A stretch of 64,000 nucleotides of DNA from CAJJDF01 sp965655625 (lineage in GTDB: Bacteria; Bacteroidota; Bacteroidia; Flavobacteriales_D; CAJJDF01), in NCBI GenBank assembly GCA_965655625.1, contig CBFHHA010000003.1, forward strand, positions 1-64,000. The letters run 5' to 3'. A program made the position numbers and the translations under genes. A model generated the notes under the pieces. That model was not told where the DNA came from. It did no database searches and was given only the letters and a program-made list of their open reading frames with translations. Shown here piece after piece: positions 1-7,349 of this stretch; within the stretch, counting starts at the first letter, position 1; every line of letters begins with the position of its first letter.

Positions 1-185
1 CCGTAACGATGACTGGGAATAGAAAAGTGAATGCTATCTCAATAAATGAGGAATTAACTAACTTGGATAAAGAAGAATTGGAAGACTTATTGGTCATTGC
101 CACCAATGATGCTTTGCAAAAAGCGGAGCGAGTTAATGAATCTGAAATGAAAGCAGCTTCTGCTGGAATGCTTCCTGGGATGTAA
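1..185 (+). CDS. YbaB/EbfC-family nucleoid-associated protein, C-terminal part
   Basis: The window opens inside a reading frame (first complete codon at base 3) that encodes about 60 residues ending in GMLPGM. The text resembles the C-terminal half of YbaB/EbfC proteins: a V-x-MTGNRKV strand, a helix with DKEELEDLLVIATNDA, and the Met/Gly-rich tail. The family forms small dimers that bind DNA and are often encoded near dnaX or recR. The N-terminal half lies outside the window, so neither the start nor the promoter can be judged. The assignment rests on a short fragment. Confidence 0.75.
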   Translation, partial: VTMTGNRKVNAISINEELTNLDKEELEDLLVIATNDALQKAERVNESEMKAASAGMLPGM

Positions 186-276
186 TGGTTTTACTTTGTT
201 GTTAGAGTTCGGCAGAAGGTGTTTTTTATCATTGAACTTTCATTCAAGTTAAGTGTACCAAAACTAAAAAAAACCC

Positions 277-1203
277 ATGACTATGAAAGTTGAGATAAAA
301 AATCCTTGTTCTGAGGATTGGTCCAAAATGAAAATTGGAGTAAAATCGAGACACTGTGAAATGTGTGTAAAATCTGTTGTTGATTTTACTGAAATGACCC
401 GAGATGAAATTTTGGTATATTTAATTCAAAATCAAAATCAATCGACATGTGCCAGAATGTTGGGAGGTCAAACTGATTTTCATTTTACTGAACTAGAAGC
501 CATGATAGAAGGGACACGGAAACACCTTGGAAATAGGGCTTTTTTAGTTTTATCCTTGGCTACTTTGGCTCTGGCTTCGTGCGATACGCAACCTGTATCT
601 GTTGATGGTTTTAATCCCACACAAGGAGAATTAATCCAAGTTGATACCTTGATATCTAAAGATACAACCTTCCCAGCAAAAAACGAGATAGATACGCTTC
701 CTAGGCAAGATGATACTGAAATAGGGAAAATAGTATCGAAAAAGTCAGTTTGCGAACCAAAGAAAGGCGAAATTGATTCCGTTTTTATGGGAGACATAGT
801 GATTATTCAGCCTGAGGTAATTGAGCCAGAAATATTGGGATTGGTGACTGCGGAACCTGAACCTGAACCTTTGCTAACGAGCGATTCTACTATTCATGAT
901 TTTGTAGAAAAGATGCCAGAGTTTGTGGGAGGCGTGGATAGCTTAATGGCCTTTCTTTCGCGGAATCTGACTTATCCCAAGCAAGCCAAAAGAAATGAAA
1001 TAGAAGGAACTGTTTATGCTCAATTTGTTGTTAATACAGATGGGAGTATTTCTGATATTAACATACTTAAAGGAGTTGGCTATGGATGTGACGAGGAATC
1101 AAGAAGAGTTCTTGGTTCCATGCCGAAGTGGATTCCAGGTGAAACCCACGGAAAAATGGTGAGAGTAAAATATACTTTGCCATTCAAATTTAGGCTGAAA
1201 TAA
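277..1203 (+). CDS. TonB C-terminal domain protein with N-terminal Cys motif and one membrane anchor
   Basis: A 308-residue protein in three parts. Residues 9-70 carry a C-x15-C-x2-C motif (C11, C27, C30), followed by VVDFT and a later Cys58; this short module is common at the N-terminus of Bacteroidota membrane proteins. Residues 88-101 form a single hydrophobic segment ending at Cys102. A Pro/Glu/Asp-rich linker, suited to spanning the periplasm, leads to a TonB C-terminal domain at about 215-308 (VGGVDSLMAFLSRNLTYP, then EGTVYAQFVVNTDGSI). TonB domains pass ExbBD-derived energy to outer-membrane receptors, but many Bacteroidota copies sit away from exbBD, as here. A second Met at residue 3 is an equally good start. 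The hydrophobic segment is short, so whether it is a membrane anchor or a lipobox is unclear. Confidence 0.85.
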   Translation: MTMKVEIKNPCSEDWSKMKIGVKSRHCEMCVKSVVDFTEMTRDEILVYLIQNQNQSTCARMLGGQTDFHFTELEAMIEGTRKHLGNRAFLVLSLATLALASCDTQPVSVDGFNPTQGELIQVDTLISKDTTFPAKNEIDTLPRQDDTEIGKIVSKKSVCEPKKGEIDSVFMGDIVIIQPEVIEPEILGLVTAEPEPEPLLTSDSTIHDFVEKMPEFVGGVDSLMAFLSRNLTYPKQAKRNEIEGTVYAQFVVNTDGSISDINILKGVGYGCDEESRRVLGSMPKWIPGETHGKMVRVKYTLPFKFRLK

Positions 1204-1218
1204 ATCGGACAAAGTGCT

Positions 1219-1782
1219 ATGGACAAGAGAGACATTCGTAAAAAGTATCTAAACAAAAGAAATTCGTTATCGGCTCAATTTGTGAAATTAGAAAGCTTGA
1301 AAATTTCTGACATCATTTCTCAGAATTTTAAAATGGAGGAGAAAACAGTCCATTGTTTTATTCCAATTTCTAAAAAAAATGAAATTGATACTTGGCTATT
1401 GATTGACAGAATCATGGAAAAGGGCAGAGTAGTGGTTCCAAAAGCAAATTTTAAAGACAACTCCATGTCTCATTTTTATTTTGAAAAGGATACGAAGTTG
1501 GTTCAGAATAAATATGGAATTCTTGAACCAAAAAATGCGGAAAAATGTAATGTTGAAGACATTGATATTGTTTTGTTGCCATTGTTGGCTTTTGATAAAA
1601 AAGGTTATCGAGTAGGGTATGGAGGTGGTTTTTACGACAGGTTTATTGCTCAGTTGTCAAAAAAAACGCAACTAATTGGACTTTCTCTTTTTGAACCTAT
1701 TGGTGAAATAAAAGATATTGATACCTTTGACAAGAAAATGCATTGTTGCATTTCACCCACCCAAATATTTTATTTTGAGTAA
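1219..1782 (+). CDS. 5-formyltetrahydrofolate cyclo-ligase
   Basis: A 187-residue cytosolic enzyme that converts 5-formyl-THF to 5,10-methenyl-THF using ATP, returning folate from its storage form to the one-carbon pool. The hallmark is the C-terminal YRVGYGGGFYDRF motif (residues 134-146), the phosphate/folate-binding loop of the family. An N-terminal helix starts MDKRDIRKKYLNKRNSLS. The length is typical. It begins 15 bases after the TonB-domain gene and its stop overlaps the likely start region of queE, so the three genes are probably co-transcribed. Confidence 0.93.
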   Translation: MDKRDIRKKYLNKRNSLSAQFVKLESLKISDIISQNFKMEEKTVHCFIPISKKNEIDTWLLIDRIMEKGRVVVPKANFKDNSMSHFYFEKDTKLVQNKYGILEPKNAEKCNVEDIDIVLLPLLAFDKKGYRVGYGGGFYDRFIAQLSKKTQLIGLSLFEPIGEIKDIDTFDKKMHCCISPTQIFYFE

Positions 1783-2392
1783 CATCAATCCACTTTCAAA
1801 ATTACCAATCATGGAAACCTTCTATACCGTTCAGGGAGAGGGGTTTTATTCCGGTCGCCCCGCTTTTTTTATACGAGTGGCTGGATGCGATGTAGGTTGT
1901 GTATGGTGCGATGTAAAAGAGAGCTGGGATACCAACGACCACGAAATTCTGTCGGTTGCCAACTTGGTGAAACAAGTGGCAGAATCAGGAACCAATTTTG
2001 TGGTAATCACTGGGGGTGAGCCAGCCATGTATGATTTGACTTATTTGACTCAAGAAATTCATCAGTTGAATATCGAAATAGCCGTAGAAACTTCTGGAGC
2101 TTATGAATTAAAAGGTGAGTACGATTGGATTTGTTTGTCACCAAAGAAATTCAAATCACCTTTGGATTCAGTTATTTCAAGAGCCCATGAACTAAAGGTT
2201 GTCGTGTTTAATAAATCAGATATTGAATGGGCAGAAACTCATGCTAAACGAGTTCCTGCACATTGTAAACTTTACATGCAAGCTGAATGGGAGAAGAAAA
2301 TGAAAATGTATGAGTTAATTTTGTCTTACATCACCAAGAATCCTCAGTGGAGTATTTCTGTTCAAACTCACAAATATTTAGGGGTGGATTAA
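1775..2392 (+). CDS. queE: 7-carboxy-7-deazaguanine synthase QueE (radical SAM)
   Basis: QueE makes the 7-deazaguanine ring of queuosine from 6-carboxytetrahydropterin. The radical-SAM cluster motif is the shortened C-x3-C-x2-C seen as CDVGCVWC, followed by DVKESWD, as in Bacteroidota QueE. TVQGEGFYSGRPAFFIRVAGC upstream and VVITGGEP are also family signatures. The start is uncertain: the frame is open back to 1718 inside the preceding gene. A TTG at 1775 overlaps the upstream stop, and an ATG at 1811 would begin directly at METFYT. Homologues, as remembered, extend a little before that Met, so 1775 was chosen. The gene overlaps the convergent ABC-F gene by four bases. Confidence 0.9.
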   Translation: MSNINPLSKLPIMETFYTVQGEGFYSGRPAFFIRVAGCDVGCVWCDVKESWDTNDHEILSVANLVKQVAESGTNFVVITGGEPAMYDLTYLTQEIHQLNIEIAVETSGAYELKGEYDWICLSPKKFKSPLDSVISRAHELKVVVFNKSDIEWAETHAKRVPAHCKLYMQAEWEKKMKMYELILSYITKNPQWSISVQTHKYLGVD

Positions 2393-3990
2393 CTATAAAG
2401 CTCTGCTCGTTGTTCTTTTAATTTGTCACTTTCAATAAACTCATCGTAGGTCATTAATTTATCCAAATGGCTTGTCGGTCCTAGTTCTACAATTCTGTTT
2501 GCAACCGTTTGTACAAACTGGTGATCGTGTGAAGTAAAGAGTACCGTTCCTTTAAAATCTGCCAAAGAATTGTTCAGTGCTTGAATAGATTCTAGGTCAA
2601 GGTGATTGGTAGGTTCGTCCATAATCAATACGTTTCCTGAGAGCAACATTACCCTGGATAACATACATCTTACTTTTTCTCCTCCTGAAAGTACGTTACT
2701 TTTTTTGAAAACCTCTTCGCCTGTAAACAGCATTTTTCCTAAAAAACCACGGATAAATACTTCGTCTTTTTCATCCGAATATTGTCTCAACCAATCTACT
2801 AAATTGTCGTCTCCGTTAAAATACTCGTCATTTTCGTTTGGCATGTAAGCAGGAGTAATGGTTTGTCCCCATTTTATTTCTCCCCCATCTGCTTCCATCT
2901 CTCCAATCAAAGTTTTAAAGAGTGCGCTAATAGCATTGCTATTTTTCCCCACGAATGCGATTTTGTCTCCTTTGTTTACGTTGATATGGAAATCTTGAAA
3001 TAATCCTTTTTTGGTTAAATATTCCACTTCCAATATTTTATCACCCGCCTCTCTCGACTGATCAAAAATAATCGCAGGGTATCTTCTGCTGGAAGGTTTA
3101 ATTTCTTCTACACTTATTTTGTCTAGCAGCTTCCTTCTGCTTGTTGCTTGTTTCGATTTAGAGGCATTGGCACTGAATCTCGAAATAAAATCTTGTAATT
3201 CTTTCTTCTTTTCCTCGGCTTTCTTGTTTTGGTTGGCTCTTTGCCTGGTTGCAAGTTGGCTACTTTCGTACCAGAAAGTGTAGTTACCCGTAAATAAATT
3301 CAGCTTGCTGTAGTCAATATCTGCAATGTGGGTACACACCGTATCCAAGAAGTGTCTATCGTGCGAAACCACAATTACCGTGTTCTGAAAATCCAATAAG
3401 AAGTCTTCTAGCCACGACACCGTATTGATATCCAAATCATTTGTCGGTTCATCCAAAATCAAAATATCTGGATTACCAAAAAGGGCCTGAGCAAGAAGAA
3501 CTCTCACTTTTTCGCTCCCGCTCAAATCTTTTACCAATGAATAGTGTTTGTCTTCAGGAATGTTAATTCCACTCAGCAAACTTTCAGCTTCTGGCTGTAA
3601 ATTCCAACCGTCCATTTCGGCAAACTCAGCTTCTAGCTCGGCAGCTTCCATTCCGTCAGCTTCACTAAAGTTTTCTCTGGCATACACTTCCTCTTTCTTT
3701 TTCATGTTCTCCCAAAGCTTGGAATGTCCCATCAAAACAGTGTCGAGCACCGTTACGTTGTCGAACTCCGAGTGGCTTTGTTTTAGCACAGCCATTCTCT
3801 TGCCAGGTTCTATAGCAACTCTACCAGATGTAGCTTGAATATCGCCAGCCAAAATTTTTAAAAAGGTAGATTTTCCAGCACCATTTGCCCCAATCACACC
3901 GTAGCAATTTCCTTGTGTAAACTTGACGTTTACTTCGTCAAAAAGAATTCGTTTTCCGTATTGTAAGGAGATATTTTCAGTAGAAATCAT
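2389..3990 (-). CDS. ABC-F family ATPase (YbiT-like), second P-loop degenerate
   Basis: A 533-residue soluble protein with two ABC domains and no membrane segments, the layout of ABC-F translation factors that act in the ribosomal E site. Domain 1 has a normal Walker A (GANGAGKST, about residues 34-42), signature LSGSEKVR and Walker B ILILDEPTNDLD. The linker with charged helices lies at about 240-320. Domain 2 keeps LSGGEKVRC and LIMDEPTNHLD, but its Walker A reads VGKNSNAISALF, lacking the G-K-S/T lysine. This form is recalled from Bacteroidota relatives, so it is probably not a sequencing error. It is a single gene with its own -7 promoter element at 4013-4020. Confidence 0.9.
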   Translation of the reverse strand: MISTENISLQYGKRILFDEVNVKFTQGNCYGVIGANGAGKSTFLKILAGDIQATSGRVAIEPGKRMAVLKQSHSEFDNVTVLDTVLMGHSKLWENMKKKEEVYARENFSEADGMEAAELEAEFAEMDGWNLQPEAESLLSGINIPEDKHYSLVKDLSGSEKVRVLLAQALFGNPDILILDEPTNDLDINTVSWLEDFLLDFQNTVIVVSHDRHFLDTVCTHIADIDYSKLNLFTGNYTFWYESSQLATRQRANQNKKAEEKKKELQDFISRFSANASKSKQATSRRKLLDKISVEEIKPSSRRYPAIIFDQSREAGDKILEVEYLTKKGLFQDFHINVNKGDKIAFVGKNSNAISALFKTLIGEMEADGGEIKWGQTITPAYMPNENDEYFNGDDNLVDWLRQYSDEKDEVFIRGFLGKMLFTGEEVFKKSNVLSGGEKVRCMLSRVMLLSGNVLIMDEPTNHLDLESIQALNNSLADFKGTVLFTSHDHQFVQTVANRIVELGPTSHLDKLMTYDEFIESDKLKEQRAELYS

Positions 3991-4012
3991 AGTAAATCAT
4001 TGTAATTGACTG

Positions 4013-4020
4013 CAAAGGTA
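4013..4020 (-). promoter_or_regulatory. -7 promoter element of the ABC-F gene
   Basis: On the minus strand this reads TACCTTTG, matching the Bacteroidota -7 consensus TAnnTTTG, 22 bases upstream of the ABC-F start codon. No clear -33 TTG was identified. Confidence 0.6.
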
Positions 4021-4115
4021 AGGTTAAAATGATAACTAGGCAACGGGTTGGCTGTTTGAGTTTGATTTGATAGCGTGAGGTAGGAAAGTCTTTTTATCCA
4101 AAATAAAAACAATTA

Positions 4116-4293
4116 GTCATTCCGCACTCAATGTGGAAACTGTTAATTTAATACTCCAATTTTAGTAAACAATCCCTGTGTCAAGTTCAGAATGACTTGC
4201 TTTTTTCTTTTCGTTTGTCCTCCTCAAGAAGGCAAGGATCTTAATTTGAGAATGTTGATAGTTGAATATGATTTCCGTTTTCACGGAAATGAC
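4116..4293. repeat. Degenerate dispersed hairpin repeat in a gene-free gap
   Basis: The gap between the ABC-F gene and lysA (about 320 bases) has no plausible gene. It begins GTCATTCCGCACTCAATGTGGAA (imperfect hairpin), has TCAAGTTCAGAATGAC near 4181-4196, and ends with the hairpin TTTCCG...CGGAAA (4272-4289) followed by TGAC. The GTCATTC ... GAATGAC frame with small hairpins at both ends is the plan seen in the repeats at 18.1-19.0 kb. The rest of the gap, 4021-4115, holds nothing recognisable beyond the promoter element. Confidence 0.55.
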
Positions 4294-4312
4294 AACCTGA
4301 AGGAATAATCAA

Positions 4313-5449
4313 TTAACTCTTCATAAATACAACGGGATTTTGCTCTCTCAAGTTATACCCGCTTGTCATCACTTCCCCGTATGCTCCCGTACTATGAATT
4401 TTAATTAGATCACCTCTTTTGGTTTCGTTTAATGAGATTTTTTTTCCGAAACAATCAGATGATTCGCAGATTGGGCCCACTACATCGTAAAATTCTTTCA
4501 CCTCAGTATTTGAACTTAGGTTTTCGATAAAATGAGACGCTTGATAGAGAGCAGGTCGAATAAGTTCGGTCATTCCGGCATCCAAAATAACAAAATTTGT
4601 TTTTACTCCATTTTTCAGATACAAAACTTTAGAAATCAGGCTGCCGCAATTTGCAACCAAACTTCTGCCAAGTTCAAAGTGAATTTCTTGAAGAGGAAGA
4701 GGTTCTAAGAATTGATTGAACACACCAAAAAACAACTCAAAATCCGGAATGGGTTTGCCCAATGGATTTTGATAATCTATTCCTAATCCACCTCCCAAGT
4801 TGAGGTGAGAGATTGCTATTCCTCTCTCATAGAACCAAGTGTTTAGCTCGTTTACTCGAATACAAAGGTTCTTATATGGCGTCATCGAGGTAATTTGTGA
4901 ACCGATATGAAAATGAAGCCCAGTGAGTGTTATATGATGCCAAGTCTTAAGTTTTTCGATAAGTTCTTCGAGTTCCCAGCTGTTTATCCCAAATTTATTC
5001 TCTTCTAGTCCGGTGGTAATATATTTGTGAGTTTTGGCATCCACATTAGGGTTCAGTCTTAGTGCGATGCGCGCCACTTTGTTCTGTTGTTTTGCCAATT
5101 CATTGATTACCTCTATTTCTTGTACAGATTCGCAGTTAAAGGAGAAAATATCATGAGCCAAACCAATTTCTATTTCCTCGTCTGATTTGCCCACTCCAGC
5201 AAATGCGATTTGATTGGAATCGAATCCAGAGTCAATAGCTTTGGCTACTTCGTTTCCGCTCACACAATCGGCACCAAATTCTTTTTGTTGTATAATTTCC
5301 AGCAGTTTATCGTTTGAGTTAGCTTTCAACGCATAATGAATGTGGTACCCGTGCGATTTTGCATGGCGTTTTGCTTCGTCTAGTGTTGAGTGAAGCAAAT
5401 CCAGGTTGTATTCGTAATAAGGAGTTTTGTGGGTCTTGCTACTAGTCAT
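4313..5449 (-). CDS. lysA: Diaminopimelate decarboxylase
   Basis: LysA, the last step of lysine synthesis: PLP-dependent decarboxylation of meso-diaminopimelate. The fold-III PLP lysine is K42 in HYALKANSN. HFHIGSQ and the glycine-rich GGGLGIDY loop bind PLP phosphate, and GPICESSDCFGK supplies the active-site Cys from the partner subunit. At 378 residues it is at the short end for the family, but complete through the terminal FMKS. It starts inside the end of the aspartate kinase gene (8-base overlap), so the first and last enzymes of the pathway are translationally coupled here. Confidence 0.95.
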   Translation of the reverse strand: MTSSKTHKTPYYEYNLDLLHSTLDEAKRHAKSHGYHIHYALKANSNDKLLEIIQQKEFGADCVSGNEVAKAIDSGFDSNQIAFAGVGKSDEEIEIGLAHDIFSFNCESVQEIEVINELAKQQNKVARIALRLNPNVDAKTHKYITTGLEENKFGINSWELEELIEKLKTWHHITLTGLHFHIGSQITSMTPYKNLCIRVNELNTWFYERGIAISHLNLGGGLGIDYQNPLGKPIPDFELFFGVFNQFLEPLPLQEIHFELGRSLVANCGSLISKVLYLKNGVKTNFVILDAGMTELIRPALYQASHFIENLSSNTEVKEFYDVVGPICESSDCFGKKISLNETKRGDLIKIHSTGAYGEVMTSGYNLREQNPVVFMKS

Positions 5450-6764
5450 TTTTCACAGAATTAAAGAGTCCATTATTCAAGGAAATAAGTGCATCTTTCT
5501 TGTGATTTGTGTCAATTACAATAGAGACATTGTGCTGACTTCCACCATACGATACCATACGGATTGGGATGTGTTTAAGACAATCAAAAAGCTGATTTCC
5601 CGATCCCATCGATTCGTGAGAAAAATTACCTACCACGCAAACAATCGAAAGTTGTTTGTTGATTTCTACCTCGCCCAAATAGCGCAATTCTTCGTGTATC
5701 AAATCTAGATTTGTGTTGTCGTCAATTGTGATGGATACGGCAACTTCTGAAGTTGTGATTACGTCAATGGGTGTTTTGTACCGTTCAAAAATGTCGAAAA
5801 TTTTTCGTAAAAATCCATAGGCCAAAAGCATTCTCCCAGACTTTATTTTAATTGCGGTAATTCCGTCTTTGGCTGCAATTGCTGTAAATTCTCTGTTCTC
5901 AATGTCCTTAGCGATTTTTGTGCCAGGTTTGTTTGGTTCCATGGTGTTTTTTAACCAAATAGGGATGCCAGCGAGTTGGGCAGGATACACACTTGCCGGG
6001 TGCAATATTTTAGCTCCAAAATAAGCTAATTCAGCAGCTTCATCGTACGACAAATACTCTATAGAAAAAGTATCTTCCACAATTCTTGGGTCGTTGTTGT
6101 GCATTCCGTCTATGTCTGTCCATATCTCAACCTCCGTTGCCGAAATAGCAGCTCCTATAAGCGATGCGGTATAGTCGCTTCCGCCTCTTTTTAAGTTGTC
6201 TATTTCTCCAAAAACATTTCGGCAAATGTATCCCTGTGTGAGGTAAAGTGAACTGTTGCAATGAACCATTTCTCGCTCTATATTGTGTTTTATATAGTAA
6301 CTATCTGGCTCCAGATCTTTGTCGATTCTCATAAAATCCAACGCAGGTAGAAGGCAAGAATGAATCTTTTGTTCTTCCAAATGCAACTGAAACAAAGCAG
6401 TAGAAAGTAATTCTCCTTGGGCCAAAATCGATTTTTCTTCGTGAAGTGTAAATAAATCTTCTGTAAAAGAACCAATGTAGGCAAAGTGACTTTCGATTAG
6501 TTCTTTACCTTTCTTGAGTTGAACTGTTGTTTTTAATAATTCCTCGGCAAACTTCTGATAGCCTTCAGCGAGCTGTTTGATTTCTTTTTTCGCTTCATTT
6601 CTGTCGTTCCGATACAGCAATTGAGCAATGTTCGATAAAGAATTGGTCGTTCCGCTTATTGCCGAAAGAACGATTATCGCTTCCTGGTTCTTTATCAGTT
6701 TGGCAACTGTTTTCATTCTGGAAGGAGAGCCCAAAGAAGTACCTCCAAATTTTATTACTTTCAT
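5442..6764 (-). CDS. lysC: Aspartate kinase
   Basis: The first enzyme of the lysine/threonine/methionine branch, phosphorylating aspartate. The N-terminal KFGGTSLGSP loop and GGSDYTASLIGAA bind ATP and aspartate, and WTDIDGMHNNDPR is the second conserved catalytic block. The last ~150 residues form two ACT domains, the usual site of lysine or threonine feedback. At 440 residues it is a monofunctional kinase with no fused homoserine dehydrogenase. It leads the lysC-lysA operon and has a -7 element at 6784-6791. Which amino acid feeds back cannot be read from sequence alone. Confidence 0.93.
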   Translation of the reverse strand: MKVIKFGGTSLGSPSRMKTVAKLIKNQEAIIVLSAISGTTNSLSNIAQLLYRNDRNEAKKEIKQLAEGYQKFAEELLKTTVQLKKGKELIESHFAYIGSFTEDLFTLHEEKSILAQGELLSTALFQLHLEEQKIHSCLLPALDFMRIDKDLEPDSYYIKHNIEREMVHCNSSLYLTQGYICRNVFGEIDNLKRGGSDYTASLIGAAISATEVEIWTDIDGMHNNDPRIVEDTFSIEYLSYDEAAELAYFGAKILHPASVYPAQLAGIPIWLKNTMEPNKPGTKIAKDIENREFTAIAAKDGITAIKIKSGRMLLAYGFLRKIFDIFERYKTPIDVITTSEVAVSITIDDNTNLDLIHEELRYLGEVEINKQLSIVCVVGNFSHESMGSGNQLFDCLKHIPIRMVSYGGSQHNVSIVIDTNHKKDALISLNNGLFNSVKND

Positions 6765-6783
6765 ACTTAAATTAAATATTTAA

Positions 6784-6791
6784 CAAATGTA
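6784..6791 (-). promoter_or_regulatory. -7 promoter element of the lysC-lysA operon
   Basis: TACATTTG on the minus strand, a full match to TAnnTTTG, 19 bases upstream of the aspartate kinase start. Confidence 0.6.
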
Positions 6792-6844
6792 GTGTAATAT
6801 TTAACAAGTAAAAATATGTCGAATTCTTTTTTTTACGATTCAAA

Positions 6845-6879
6845 CAAAAAAAAAGACCCAAGAAAATTTCTTGAGTCTT
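6845..6879 (-). terminator. Rho-independent terminator after the lipoprotein gene
   Basis: Arms GACCCAAGAAA (6855-6865) and TTTCTTGAGTC (6867-6877) pair with one mismatch. The A-run at 6845-6854 becomes the U-tract for minus-strand transcripts. It ends the surA-like/lipocalin-like operon. Confidence 0.75.
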
Positions 6880-6914
6880 ACAGTTATTTGCAGGGTTGAG
6901 TGAATTAGTTCAAC

Positions 6915-7349
6915 TTAATCCAAACCTTTGAATTTCTGGATTGCTTCAGTGCCGTTAGATTGAGTTTTTTTTAGCCATAATTCATCATTTTTCAATCGAG
7001 TAATAGTCCATTTGTCCGGTATTACTTGACCTTCTATGGAGAGGATTAATACTGTTTTATCGGAGTTAAATTCCCAAGTTCCAGAACCTGTTGCTTTGAA
7101 CCCTTGTGGAGTTTCTCCTCCGTAATTGAATTTGTCATCTTTCTCGATAGTTAAAGTTATTCCTCTCGAAAAATCTGAAATATCAGCACTTCCGTCTACT
7201 GATTCTGTTAATTCCCAGGTATTGACAAGTCTCGCCTTTTTTGTTCTTAAAGATAGGCTCGGTCCATCTTCGTATTTGTTGCATGAAGCAGTTCCAAATA
7301 AGATAGCCGCGGCAAATAGCAGTGAGGTAAGTCTAATTGTTTTAATCAT
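6915..7349 (-). CDS. Lipocalin-like lipoprotein
   Basis: A 144-residue exported protein. Residues 1-23 are a lipoprotein signal (hydrophobic LTSLLFAAAILFG, lipobox TASC at Cys23), followed by short beta-rich segments: LVNTWELTESVDG, ITLTIEKDDKFNYGG, GTWEFNSDKTVLILS, WTITRLKNDELWLKK. The WELTE...GTWEF pattern is that of small Bacteroidota lipocalin-like domains. Ligand and role are unknown. It overlaps the upstream peptidyl-prolyl isomerase gene by four bases and is followed by a strong terminator, so it is probably the second gene of that operon and may work with envelope protein folding. Confidence 0.75.
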   Translation of the reverse strand: MIKTIRLTSLLFAAAILFGTASCNKYEDGPSLSLRTKKARLVNTWELTESVDGSADISDFSRGITLTIEKDDKFNYGGETPQGFKATGSGTWEFNSDKTVLILSIEGQVIPDKWTITRLKNDELWLKKTQSNGTEAIQKFKGLD

